The notes beneath the pieces were generated by a model, which was not told the DNA's origin, made no database searches, and saw only the letters and a program-made list of their open reading frames with translations. A stretch of DNA of 64,000 nt from the NCBI GenBank assembly GCA_024687125.1, contig JAILFA010000033.1, positions 1-64,000 on the forward strand. Reading direction: 5' to 3'. Shown in pieces: positions 33,667-42,369 of this stretch. The translations under genes were made by a program, and so were the position numbers. Origin of the DNA: Lachnospiraceae bacterium (GTDB taxonomy: Bacteria; Bacillota; Clostridia; Lachnospirales; Lachnospiraceae). Numbering within the stretch: the first letter of the stretch is position 1; every line of letters begins with the position of its first letter.

Positions 33667-34639
33667 GAAGGCGATCCTGACCATATTTATCCTCGCCGCC
33701 GTGGGTTTCGCCCTGACGGTGGTTCTTCACGTCAATCCCTACGCGGATCCGGAAACAGAACGGCTGAAAAAGATCTGCGCCTGTCTTCTGATCGGACTGT
33801 CCGTTTTTGTCTTTTCTCTGACCTATGACCGGTGGATGATCCTGCCGGCGGAGCTCTATGGGGCGAGAAAGCTCATTTCCAGGCTTTCGGTCAACGACTT
33901 CAAAAAGCGGTATGCAGGCTCCTACTACGGTATCTTCTGGGCACTTCTTCAGCCGGTGGTCACTGTTCTGATGTACTATTTTGTCTTTGACCGGATCATG
34001 CATGCCCGGGCATCTCTGGCGGCGAGCGACATCGAGGTGCCGTATGTCCTGTTCCTGACAGCCGGTCTTGTGCCGTGGTTCTTTTTCCAGGAAGCCCTGA
34101 TGAACGGGACGACTTCTCTTCTGGAGTACAACTATCTGGTGAAAAAGGTGCTGTTCAAGATCAGTATCCTGCCGCTGATCAAGGTTATCGCCGCCATGTT
34201 CATCCATGTGTTTTTCCTTGTTCTGGCAATCGCGGTGGCGGCCATTTACGGTTATTATCCGTCCGTATATACGCTGCAGATCCTTTACTACATGTTCTGT
34301 GAATTTCTGCTCGTACTCGGCCTGAGTTATACGACCTGTGCTGTGGCGGTGTTCTTTCGGGATATCATGCAGATCCTCACGATCATCCTGCAGCTGGGAA
34401 CCTGGGCAACGCCGATCCTCTGGGATATCGGCGCGCTTGACGACAGCATCAAATGGATCGTCAAGCTCAATCCGATGACCTACATCGTGGAAGGTTACCG
34501 GATGTCAATATACGGCAATGAGTGGTTCTGGCAGCATTTCTATTCCTCGACGTATTTTTGGATCTTTTCGGTGGCAGTCTTTCTGATCGGCTCACTGGTG
34601 TTTAAGAAATCCAAAATTCACTTCGCGGACGTGTTATAA
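33641..34639 (+). CDS. wzm: ABC transporter permease for polysaccharide export (Wzm-like)
   Basis: A 332-residue membrane protein of the ABC-2 / Wzm-TagG family, which moves lipid-linked glycan across the membrane. Family pattern: LYGARKLISRLSVNDFKKRYAGSYYGIFWALLQPVVTVLMYYFVF, VPYVLFLTAGLVPWFFFQEALMNG, and the C-terminal LNPMTYIVEGYRMSIYG. It has six core membrane helices plus two extra hydrophobic segments at residues 10-60 before the core, which normal Wzm proteins (about 260 residues) lack. The ATG at 33641 lies inside rfbC; a start closer to LYGARK would remove the extra helices but I see no good site. Pairs with wzt 10 bases downstream. Confidence 0.92.
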   Translation: MESKAFRYKKAILTIFILAAVGFALTVVLHVNPYADPETERLKKICACLLIGLSVFVFSLTYDRWMILPAELYGARKLISRLSVNDFKKRYAGSYYGIFWALLQPVVTVLMYYFVFDRIMHARASLAASDIEVPYVLFLTAGLVPWFFFQEALMNGTTSLLEYNYLVKKVLFKISILPLIKVIAAMFIHVFFLVLAIAVAAIYGYYPSVYTLQILYYMFCEFLLVLGLSYTTCAVAVFFRDIMQILTIILQLGTWATPILWDIGALDDSIKWIVKLNPMTYIVEGYRMSIYGNEWFWQHFYSSTYFWIFSVAVFLIGSLVFKKSKIHFADVL

Positions 34640-34649
34640 AGGGGCATAC

Positions 34650-35942
34650 ATGCAGGCATCCACAGAGGCGATCTGCGTCTCGGACGTATCAAAAAAATAC
34701 AGGCTCTACAACCGGCCGACCGACCGGCTGCGGGATGCGCTGCATCTGACGAGACGCAGACTGTATACCGAGCACCTCGCACTGGATCATGTGGATCTGC
34801 ATGTCGGACGGGGAGAAACCGTCGGGATCATCGGTACCAACGGTTCCGGCAAATCGACGCTCCTCAAGATCATCACGGGTGTGCTGACGCCCACCGGCGG
34901 ACAGGTTTCTGTCGACGGCCGGATCTCGGCGCTGCTGGAACTCGGCGCGGGCTTTAACATGGAGTATAACGGCATCGATAATATCTATCTGAACGGCATG
35001 ATGATCGGCTTTTCGGAGGAGGAGATCACCAGACGTCTGGATGATATCCTGTCCTTTGCTGATATCGGGGAGTATGTCTACCAGCCGGCCAAGACCTATT
35101 CCAGCGGCATGTTCGTACGGCTGGCCTTCGCCGTGGCGATCAACATCGACCCGGAGATCCTGATCGTTGATGAAGCCCTTTCCGTCGGAGATGTGTTCTT
35201 TCAGGCCAAATGCTATCATAAATTTGAGGAGTTTAAGGAACAGGGCAAGACAATTCTCTTTGTCTCGCATGATCTTTCCAGCATCAGCAAGTACTGCGAC
35301 AGAGCGGTCCTGCTGCACCGCGGCAAAAAGCTCGGTGAGGGTACGCCGAAAAAGATGATCGATATGTACAAGCAGGTGCTGGTCGGGCAGGTCCCCGCCG
35401 AGGAAGGCGGAGATAATCTGGTGGATGACGAGGAACTGCGCGAGGCAGCGAAAAAGTCCATGGGCAAAAAAGTCAGCCGGCCGGCGCAGGAAGAGGAGAC
35501 AGAGGAACTGAAGTACGGTAACGGCGCGGCAAGGATCACATCCGTCGATCTGACGGATGAAAACGGAGTTTCCACGCCGACGATCATCAAGGGGAGTTCG
35601 TGTACGGTCACGATGGAAGTGGATATCATGAAGGATATTCCGAAACCCATTTTTGCGTTCACGATCAAAAACGCAATGGGGATCGAGATCACAGGAACCA
35701 ATACCATGGTGGAGCGGTCCTTCCTGGAGAGCGTAAAAGCAGGGGAACATCACCGGATCACGTTCCGGCAGCGGATCGACCTGCAGGGGGGCGAGTATCT
35801 CCTGTCCTTCGGAGTGACCGGCTTTGAAGGGGATGACTTTACCGTGTACGAACGCCGCTACGATGCGCTGCAGATGACGGTTGTTTCCGACAGGAACACC
35901 GTGGGATACTATGATATGAATTCAGAGGTGACGGTGGAGTAA
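34650..35942 (+). CDS. wzt: ABC transporter ATPase with C-terminal glycan-binding domain (Wzt-like)
   Basis: A 430-residue ATPase. ABC domain (about 1-245): Walker A GTNGSGKST at about 61-69, signature YSSGMFVRLAFA near 150, Walker B ILIVDEALSVGD near 170, switch His in LFVSHDLSS. After a Glu/Lys-rich linker, residues about 285-430 form a beta-sandwich (ARITSVDLTDENG ... GITNTM-type core IEITGTNTMVERSFL) like the carbohydrate-binding domain of Wzt from E. coli O8/O9a. In those systems it reads a chemical cap on the finished chain. TagH of teichoic acid export has a different C-terminus, so this points to cap-dependent export. It ends directly at the next start codon. Confidence 0.93.
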   Translation: MQASTEAICVSDVSKKYRLYNRPTDRLRDALHLTRRRLYTEHLALDHVDLHVGRGETVGIIGTNGSGKSTLLKIITGVLTPTGGQVSVDGRISALLELGAGFNMEYNGIDNIYLNGMMIGFSEEEITRRLDDILSFADIGEYVYQPAKTYSSGMFVRLAFAVAINIDPEILIVDEALSVGDVFFQAKCYHKFEEFKEQGKTILFVSHDLSSISKYCDRAVLLHRGKKLGEGTPKKMIDMYKQVLVGQVPAEEGGDNLVDDEELREAAKKSMGKKVSRPAQEEETEELKYGNGAARITSVDLTDENGVSTPTIIKGSSCTVTMEVDIMKDIPKPIFAFTIKNAMGIEITGTNTMVERSFLESVKAGEHHRITFRQRIDLQGGEYLLSFGVTGFEGDDFTVYERRYDALQMTVVSDRNTVGYYDMNSEVTVE

Positions 35943-38084
35943 ATGCAGCAGGAAGTTTACAAAATCGGAGAAGTGACACTGAATTTCCGCCACTACGCGG
36001 GGATGGATCTGTACAGTGACGGAGATGTCGAAGACGAGATCCTCGGCATTGTGCGGAACCACAAACCTTCGGAGTACCCCGAGATCATCGAGCGTGAAAA
36101 GAACTGGCCGATCTTTTACCATCTTTCCCGCGAGCGTGCCAACATCATCGAATGGGTCCCGATGAACGGAACGGAGCGCGTCCTTGAGGTTGGTTCGGGA
36201 TGCGGTGCCATCACGGGAACGCTCTCGCGCAAGGCCGGCGAGGTCACCTGTGTCGACCTGTCCAGGAAGCGCAGCGAGATCAACGCTGTGCGCAACTGTG
36301 ACTGCGGCAATGTCACGATTCATGTGGGCAACTTCCGCGATATTGAACCGGAGCTTCCGACGAATTTCGATTTCATCTTCCTGATCGGTGTCTTTGAATA
36401 TGCACAGGGATATATCGGCACCGAACAGCCGTATGAGAACTTTCTTAAGATGCTCCTGAGACATCTTTCGCCGGGCGGCCGGATCGTGATCGCCATAGAG
36501 AACAAGCTGGGGCTGAAGTATTTCGCGGGCTGTGTGGAGGATCATCTGGGGACGTATTTCTCGGGCATCCAGGGATATCGCCAGGACTCCGTGGCGCAGA
36601 CATTTTCCAGGAACGGACTGATCCGGATCCTGAAGAGCCTTGGGATCAGGAATTATCATTTCTATTATCCCTATCCGGACTACAAGTTCATGAACCTGCT
36701 CTATTCGGATCAGTATCTGCCGCGTGCTTCTGATCTGCAGGACAATGTCTACAATTATGATGCTGACCGGCTGATCCTGTTCAATGAAAAGCGTGCCTAC
36801 GAAGATATGATCCGCGACGGACTGTATTCCACGTTCGCGAATTCCTTTGAACTTGTGATCGGGCCCGGATTTCCCGTCATCTTTTCCAAGTATTCAGGAG
36901 ACCGTGCGGAGGAGTTCAGGATCCGTACGGATATCGTCATGGATCAGACCGGCCGCCGAAAGATCGAGAAGCACCCGCTCACCCCGGAAGCCAGGGAGCA
37001 TGTCAGGGGCATGCGCTCCGCATATACGGCGCTTTCCGGACGGTTTCGCGGATCGGATCTCGAGATCAATGACTGTCAGCTGGACAGCACCGGCTATGTG
37101 GCGAAGTTTTCATTTGTCGCGGGCATACCGCTGTCGGAGCTTTTAGACTACTGTCTGTTCAAGGATGATATGAAGAATTTCCGCCGGCTGTTCGAGGAGT
37201 ATCTGCGCAGGATCCGGTTCGGCGAGGAACAGGAGGTCGCGGACTTTGATCTCATTTTTTCCAACATTCTGGTGAACGGTCCGATCTGGACAGTGATCGA
37301 TTACGAATGGACCTGGGGGAAAAGAATCCCTGCGCGGGATATCGCTTTCCGCGCGATCTACTGTTATCGGCTTGAGGACAAAAAGCGCAGGATCCTGGAT
37401 CCCAGACCGTTTTATGAAGAACTGGGACTGACCAAAGCGGATGTAGACAGACTGATCTCGGAGGAGGCATCCTTCCAGAAATATGTGACCGGAGAGCGGC
37501 AGAGTCTCGTGGAGATCTGGAAAGGGATCGGCCGGAGAGCGGCGATCCCCGGCGAACTCAAAGTGGAAACGGAGACCCTGCAGGAGCGTGATCCTCTGAC
37601 AGTGCAGGTTTACAGCGACATCGGACAGGGCTTTTCCGAGGAGAATTCCTACTTTGCCGAGGAGCGGTACGACCGCCATCATGCCATCACGCTGGAGATC
37701 GATCTGCTTCCCGGGACAAAGGCTCTGCGCATCGATCCCGCGTTCGATCCCTGTATCGTGACGCTTCAGGGGATGTGCTGGAACGGCGTTTCGATCCGCG
37801 AATGCGGCAGGCCGGTCGTGACAGTTCACCCGAGCGGTCGGTGGATCGGTTCGGACAGCATCCTTTTTGCCGCGGAGGATCCGGGGATCGAGATCGGCAT
37901 TGCCGTTCCGGAACGGGAAAAGAGGAACCATCTGACAGTTACCATGATCACGGCGCTCCTTCCCGAAGAGGTGGCGGGGTCCGTATCGGAGGGGCTGTCT
38001 GAAGACGAGGGGCTAAGCCGCCTGGAAGAGCTTCCGGAGGAACGCGGCGGACTGCTTAAGAGAAGACGGAGGCATACAACTTGA
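35943..38084 (+). CDS. Methyltransferase with kinase-like domain, resembling WbdD-type chain terminators
   Basis: A 713-residue multidomain protein. Residues about 50-230 are a class I SAM methyltransferase: VLEVGSGCGAITG (80-92), VTCVDLSRKR, FDFIFLIGVFEYA, LSPGGRIVIAIENKLG. Residues about 270-540 look like an aminoglycoside-phosphotransferase or WbdD-type kinase: DFDLIFSNILV followed by VIDYEWTWGKR (about 433-457) are laid out like the catalytic D-x4-N and metal-binding D-x-E/D, though the usual His before the loop is missing. Residues 580-690 are a beta-rich, sugar-binding-like domain. In E. coli O9a, WbdD (methyltransferase + kinase) caps the chain that Wzt recognises; here the gene follows wzt directly. 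Alternatively a glycan methyltransferase without kinase activity. Confidence 0.72.
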   Translation: MQQEVYKIGEVTLNFRHYAGMDLYSDGDVEDEILGIVRNHKPSEYPEIIEREKNWPIFYHLSRERANIIEWVPMNGTERVLEVGSGCGAITGTLSRKAGEVTCVDLSRKRSEINAVRNCDCGNVTIHVGNFRDIEPELPTNFDFIFLIGVFEYAQGYIGTEQPYENFLKMLLRHLSPGGRIVIAIENKLGLKYFAGCVEDHLGTYFSGIQGYRQDSVAQTFSRNGLIRILKSLGIRNYHFYYPYPDYKFMNLLYSDQYLPRASDLQDNVYNYDADRLILFNEKRAYEDMIRDGLYSTFANSFELVIGPGFPVIFSKYSGDRAEEFRIRTDIVMDQTGRRKIEKHPLTPEAREHVRGMRSAYTALSGRFRGSDLEINDCQLDSTGYVAKFSFVAGIPLSELLDYCLFKDDMKNFRRLFEEYLRRIRFGEEQEVADFDLIFSNILVNGPIWTVIDYEWTWGKRIPARDIAFRAIYCYRLEDKKRRILDPRPFYEELGLTKADVDRLISEEASFQKYVTGERQSLVEIWKGIGRRAAIPGELKVETETLQERDPLTVQVYSDIGQGFSEENSYFAEERYDRHHAITLEIDLLPGTKALRIDPAFDPCIVTLQGMCWNGVSIRECGRPVVTVHPSGRWIGSDSILFAAEDPGIEIGIAVPEREKRNHLTVTMITALLPEEVAGSVSEGLSEDEGLSRLEELPEERGGLLKRRRRHTT

Positions 38085-40324
38085 CGATCAGGGACAGAAT
38101 GAAGGGTGTCCTGGTGGGACGCCAGGATAAAAGATATGAAAGACGGCTCGAGCAGCTGCGTCTGACGCACGACATGTGGGAAAAACAGCGGGAGATGGAT
38201 CTGGCGCTGACCGGGAACTGTCGGGTGCGGTATCTCGGAGAAGAAAAGTTCACTCCGCTTCAGACGGAAGGCGGGGAGCAGGCCAGTGAAGCGATGCCGG
38301 AGGAAGTGCCGGAGCTGTTCTGTGTTCTGTATTCCGATATCGAACATTTCATTGAGAGCGGGGAACTGCTCAAGAGAGAGGATGGGGAGATCGTTGTTTT
38401 CGCCGCAGGCAAGGGACGTCTTTCCGCGGCTGCCGGGACGCTGATCTACACCTGGTTTGTCGAGCATCCGACGGGCAAGCTGGTATACGGTGATGAGGAT
38501 GTGCTGTATTCTGACGGGAGTTACAGAGATCCGTACTTCAAGCCGGATTGGTCTCCGGATACCTACACATCCTGTTTCTACATCGGCAGCGTTTTCGCGG
38601 TCCGCGGAAGTGTACTCAAGAATGCCCTGCTGCATGCCGCCTCGGAGACCCTCACTGAAGAGCAGAAGAAACAGCGCGGGCATCTGCTCGGCGGTCTCCC
38701 GGACGCGCTTTTCCTGAAGCTGGCAACAGCCGCCGGCGGTTTTAAGATAAGGCATGGCGAGGAGTTCCCGATCGGTCATATCCCGGAAATTCTCTTTCAT
38801 CTTGAGGAAGGACAGGATCTGTACTCCGGCAGAAAGTATCCGACGGCACCCTCGAACCGGGGTAAGCGTTTTCTGCTCCCCCTGTCCGGGATCAAGGAGG
38901 ATATGCGTGCCGAGCTGGTGAGCATCATCATACCGACCAAGGACCATCCGGACATCCTGACGGCATGCATTGATTCGATCCGCGAGACAGCGACGGAGGC
39001 CTGCCCGTATGAGATACTGATCGTCGACAACGGCAGCACGGGCTACAACAAACTCCTGATCGCCAATTATGCCGCCAGGTGCGAGCGTAAGAACGGGCTG
39101 GTCGATATCAGATATATCCATGAGCCCATGCCGTTCAACTTTTCAAAGATGTGCAATCTCGGTGCGTCGCGTGCCAGAGGCAATCTTCTGCTCTTCCTGA
39201 ACGATGACATCACGGCGCGTGATAAGGACTGGCTCTGCGAGATGGCGTACTTTGCGGCAAGGGACTATGTTGCCGCGGTGGGCGCCAAACTCCTGTATCC
39301 GCCGCAGCCGGAGGGAGAAGACGCACCGGAGATCAGGGATCCGCGGGACGGAGGGAGTGTATCGGAGAAGATCCAGCATGCGGGCGTTACGAATGTGCGG
39401 CTGGGACCCATGCATAAGCTGCAGTACATGACGGACACACGGGCGCACAGTCATGGGTTTAATCGCGGAGTACATGACCTTCTGGCGGTCACGGGCGCCT
39501 GCCTGATGATCGAAAAAAAGAAATACGAAGCGGCCGGCGGTCTGCCGGAGGATATGGCGGTTGCTTTTAACGATGTTGATCTGTGCTATAAGCTGTTTGA
39601 GCAGGGTTACTACAATGTACAGCTGAATCATGTGACACTGTACCATCACGAATCGCTTTCCCGCGGGCTGGATACGCTGGATCTCGCCAAGATGGAGCGG
39701 CTGGCCGGGGAGCACAGGGTGCTGATGGGCAGGCACCCGCAGCTTTATAATGTGGATCCGTTCTATTCACCGCACCTGGTCGAGGATGAGCACATCAGCG
39801 AGATCGTGCCGCTGTATGAGGCCATGCAGCCGGAGGAGATACCGATCGGCAACCTTTCTCATCATGCGGAGGGCCTTCCGGATACGCCGGCGGATGCGGT
39901 TGTCAGGATCGGTGTAGAATATGCGGATACGCTGGGATACTGGCTGACCGGCAGGCGCGAGGATGAGAGTACCGGGTATTACATCAAGGGGTACGCGTTT
40001 GTGATCGGAGCAGACAATGCCTGTTATGACCGAAGGCTTCTGCTGAGAAGGATCACCGAGCAGGAGACATCGGATACCGGGACCAGGGTGATCGTCGCGG
40101 ATGCCCAGATATGGTCGGTTCCGGTGAACGATTGGTATCGCCCGGATATCAGTGCCAAGCTTCCTGACCAGCAGAATGTGGAACTGGCGGGATACCGGGT
40201 GCGCATCGGACAGAAGGATCTCCCGGCGGCTACATACCAGCTGGGAATGATGGTGCTGGACCGGACATCGCGGCAGAGACTGCTTAACTGGGTGGAAAAC
40301 AGGATCACGATAGGTGAAGCATAG
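38081..40324 (+). CDS. Large GT2 glycosyltransferase
   Basis: A 747-residue cytoplasmic glycosyltransferase. Residues about 1-250 look like a decayed GT2 fold: VVFAAGKGRLSAAAGTL and KLVYGDEDVLYSDGSY, then YFKPDWSPDTYTSCFYIGSVFAVRG. Residues about 285-560 are a complete GT2 domain: VSIIIPTKDHPDILTACIDSI, IVDNGSTG, LLLFLNDDITARDKDWL (DxD-like), GACLMIEKKKYEAAGGLPEDMAVAFNDVDLCYKL. The last 140 residues form a separate domain of unknown kind. It has the layout of rhamnan or galactan polymerising enzymes. The TTG at 38081 has GGAGG at 8 bases and overlaps the upstream stop (TTGA). Confidence 0.85.
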   Translation: MTIRDRMKGVLVGRQDKRYERRLEQLRLTHDMWEKQREMDLALTGNCRVRYLGEEKFTPLQTEGGEQASEAMPEEVPELFCVLYSDIEHFIESGELLKREDGEIVVFAAGKGRLSAAAGTLIYTWFVEHPTGKLVYGDEDVLYSDGSYRDPYFKPDWSPDTYTSCFYIGSVFAVRGSVLKNALLHAASETLTEEQKKQRGHLLGGLPDALFLKLATAAGGFKIRHGEEFPIGHIPEILFHLEEGQDLYSGRKYPTAPSNRGKRFLLPLSGIKEDMRAELVSIIIPTKDHPDILTACIDSIRETATEACPYEILIVDNGSTGYNKLLIANYAARCERKNGLVDIRYIHEPMPFNFSKMCNLGASRARGNLLLFLNDDITARDKDWLCEMAYFAARDYVAAVGAKLLYPPQPEGEDAPEIRDPRDGGSVSEKIQHAGVTNVRLGPMHKLQYMTDTRAHSHGFNRGVHDLLAVTGACLMIEKKKYEAAGGLPEDMAVAFNDVDLCYKLFEQGYYNVQLNHVTLYHHESLSRGLDTLDLAKMERLAGEHRVLMGRHPQLYNVDPFYSPHLVEDEHISEIVPLYEAMQPEEIPIGNLSHHAEGLPDTPADAVVRIGVEYADTLGYWLTGRREDESTGYYIKGYAFVIGADNACYDRRLLLRRITEQETSDTGTRVIVADAQIWSVPVNDWYRPDISAKLPDQQNVELAGYRVRIGQKDLPAATYQLGMMVLDRTSRQRLLNWVENRITIGEA

Positions 40325-40332
40325 GCGGGGAT

Positions 40333-42351
40333 ATGGAAGAAGACAAGAGAGTCGCAACACGCGAGTTTGACGCGCTGGCGAGAGAAAAACTGAAATGCGC
40401 CGCACTGGCGGAACGCGTTGCAGCCCTGGAAAGCGAAAAGCAGGAGCTCGAGTATTCACTCAACAGGATCAAGAACAATCCGCTCTGGAAGCTTACGACG
40501 CCGTTCAGGGTCGTGATGCACTGGTGCAGCCGCACGATCGAGCGCCTCAGGAATCAGGGGGATATCCGGGGCGTGATCGCCAAAATGCGCTATAAGAAAA
40601 AGGAGCGGCAGGCCTTTGCGTGGTATGGGACGGAGAGCTTTCCCGACGATGCGCAGCGAAAGAAAGAGGCGCAGGAAACATTTGACACCATGGTCAAGAT
40701 CAGTATCCTGACGCCGCTGTACAATACACCGGAGAAGTTTCTCAGGGAGATGATCGAATCCGTACAGGCGCAGACCTATCAGAACTGGGAACTGTGTCTT
40801 GCGGACGGCTCCGATAATGACCATGCCGAGGTGGGCCTGATCGCCCGCAGCTACGCGGAAAATGACGAGCGGATCATCTATCGGCATCTGCCGGAAAACA
40901 AGGGGATCTCCGGCAATACCAACGCCTGTCTTACACTGGCGGACGGCGACTATATCGCGCTTCTGGATCATGATGATATCCTTCATCCTTCAACACTCTA
41001 TGCCTATGTCCGTGAGATCAACGAGCAGGGGGCGGATTACCTCTACTGTGATGAGGCCACCTTTAAGGGCAGCAGCATCAATAACATGATCACGATGCAT
41101 TTCAAGCCGGACTACGCGATCGATAATCTGAGAGCCAACAATTATATCTGTCACTTTTCCATGTTCCGGCGTTCCCTGCTGGAGGGAACAGAGCTCTTCA
41201 GACCCCGGTTTGACGGCAGCCAGGATCACGACATGATCCTCAGGCTCACGGATCGCGCGGAAAAGATCGTGCATGTTCCGAGACTTCTGTATTACTGGCG
41301 CTCCCACGCTGGTTCCACCGCCTCCAACATCGAGGCCAAGCACTACGCGATCGAAGCGGCCCGCGGCGCGGTCGCGGATCATCTGCGCAGACACGGGTTT
41401 GAACACTTTACGATCACGAGTACGCGCGCATTTGAGACGATCTTCAAGATCAGCTATGAGATCAAGGGAGAACCGAAGATCTCCATCATCATTCCGAACT
41501 GCGATCACGACAGGGATCTGAAGCGCCTGGTCGATTCCATCTACACACGTTCCACCTGGGACAACTATGAGATCATTGTTGTGGAGAACGGCTCAACCTC
41601 CAAGGAAATTCAGAATCTGTATGACTCCTTCGAGGACGGCCCCATGCGGGAGCGCGTCCGCGTGCTGGATTTCCACCGTTCCCCCGACGAGCCCTTCAAC
41701 TTTTCGTCGGTCATCAATTTTGGTGTCCGGCAGGCGCGGGGTCAGTATGTGCTGCTGCTCAACAATGACACCGAGGTGATCACGGTCAACTGGATGGAAG
41801 AGATGCTGATGTACGCGCAGCGCCCGGATGTCGGCGCGGTCGGCGCCAAGCTCTATTTCCCGGACCGCAAGATCCAGCATGCCGGCGTGGTACTGGGGCT
41901 CGGCGCGCATCGGACCGCGGGTCACGTGCATTACCGTCAGCCGGGACAGAACCTCGGCTATATGGGAAGGCTCTGTTATGCACAGGATATGTCGGCTGTG
42001 ACAGCCGCGTGTCTGCTTGTAGAAAGAAAGAAATACGACGAGGTCGGCGGCTTTGACGAGCACCAGTCGGTATCGCTCAATGACGTGGATTTCTGCCTGA
42101 AGCTCAGGGAAGCCGGCTATCTTAACGTGTTCACGCCGTTCGCCGAGCTGACGCATTATGAGTCGGCGTCCCGCGGGGATGACCTGACCGGAGAGAACGC
42201 CAAACGCTACGATAAGGAATGCGAGCGCTTCAGGGAGCGCTGGAGAGAAGTGCTGGACGCGGGGGATCCGTACTACAATCCGAACTTCTCACTGGATCGC
42301 TCCGACTTTTCCCTGAATGTGGAAGGGTATTCGTCGCTCAGGACACAATGA
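40333..42351 (+). CDS. Tandem GT2 glycosyltransferase
   Basis: A 672-residue protein with a coiled-coil start (residues 1-45), then two complete GT2 domains. Domain 1 (about 115-330): VKISILTPLYNTPEKFLREMIESVQAQTYQNWELCLADGS, DYIALLDHDDILHP, DYLYCDEATF. Domain 2 (about 375-640): PKISIIIPNCDHDRDLKRLVDSI, VVENGSTSKEI, QYVLLLNNDTEVITVNWMEEML, FDEHQSVSLNDVDFCLKL. Two active sites on one chain usually means alternating linkages. It shares clear similarity with the preceding protein (RKIQHAGVV / EKIQHAGVT). Start ATG lies 8 bases after the upstream stop. Sugar donor unknown; dTDP-rhamnose is a natural candidate given the rfb genes. Confidence 0.9.
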   Translation: MEEDKRVATREFDALAREKLKCAALAERVAALESEKQELEYSLNRIKNNPLWKLTTPFRVVMHWCSRTIERLRNQGDIRGVIAKMRYKKKERQAFAWYGTESFPDDAQRKKEAQETFDTMVKISILTPLYNTPEKFLREMIESVQAQTYQNWELCLADGSDNDHAEVGLIARSYAENDERIIYRHLPENKGISGNTNACLTLADGDYIALLDHDDILHPSTLYAYVREINEQGADYLYCDEATFKGSSINNMITMHFKPDYAIDNLRANNYICHFSMFRRSLLEGTELFRPRFDGSQDHDMILRLTDRAEKIVHVPRLLYYWRSHAGSTASNIEAKHYAIEAARGAVADHLRRHGFEHFTITSTRAFETIFKISYEIKGEPKISIIIPNCDHDRDLKRLVDSIYTRSTWDNYEIIVVENGSTSKEIQNLYDSFEDGPMRERVRVLDFHRSPDEPFNFSSVINFGVRQARGQYVLLLNNDTEVITVNWMEEMLMYAQRPDVGAVGAKLYFPDRKIQHAGVVLGLGAHRTAGHVHYRQPGQNLGYMGRLCYAQDMSAVTAACLLVERKKYDEVGGFDEHQSVSLNDVDFCLKLREAGYLNVFTPFAELTHYESASRGDDLTGENAKRYDKECERFRERWREVLDAGDPYYNPNFSLDRSDFSLNVEGYSSLRTQ

Positions 42352-42369
42352 CAAGAAAGGAAGACGATT

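Noticed and set aside
38081-42351. Two adjacent GT2 proteins as one frameshifted gene
   Set aside because: Each has its own start and stop and the second has a full N-terminal coiled coil and GT2 domain; similarity is by duplication.
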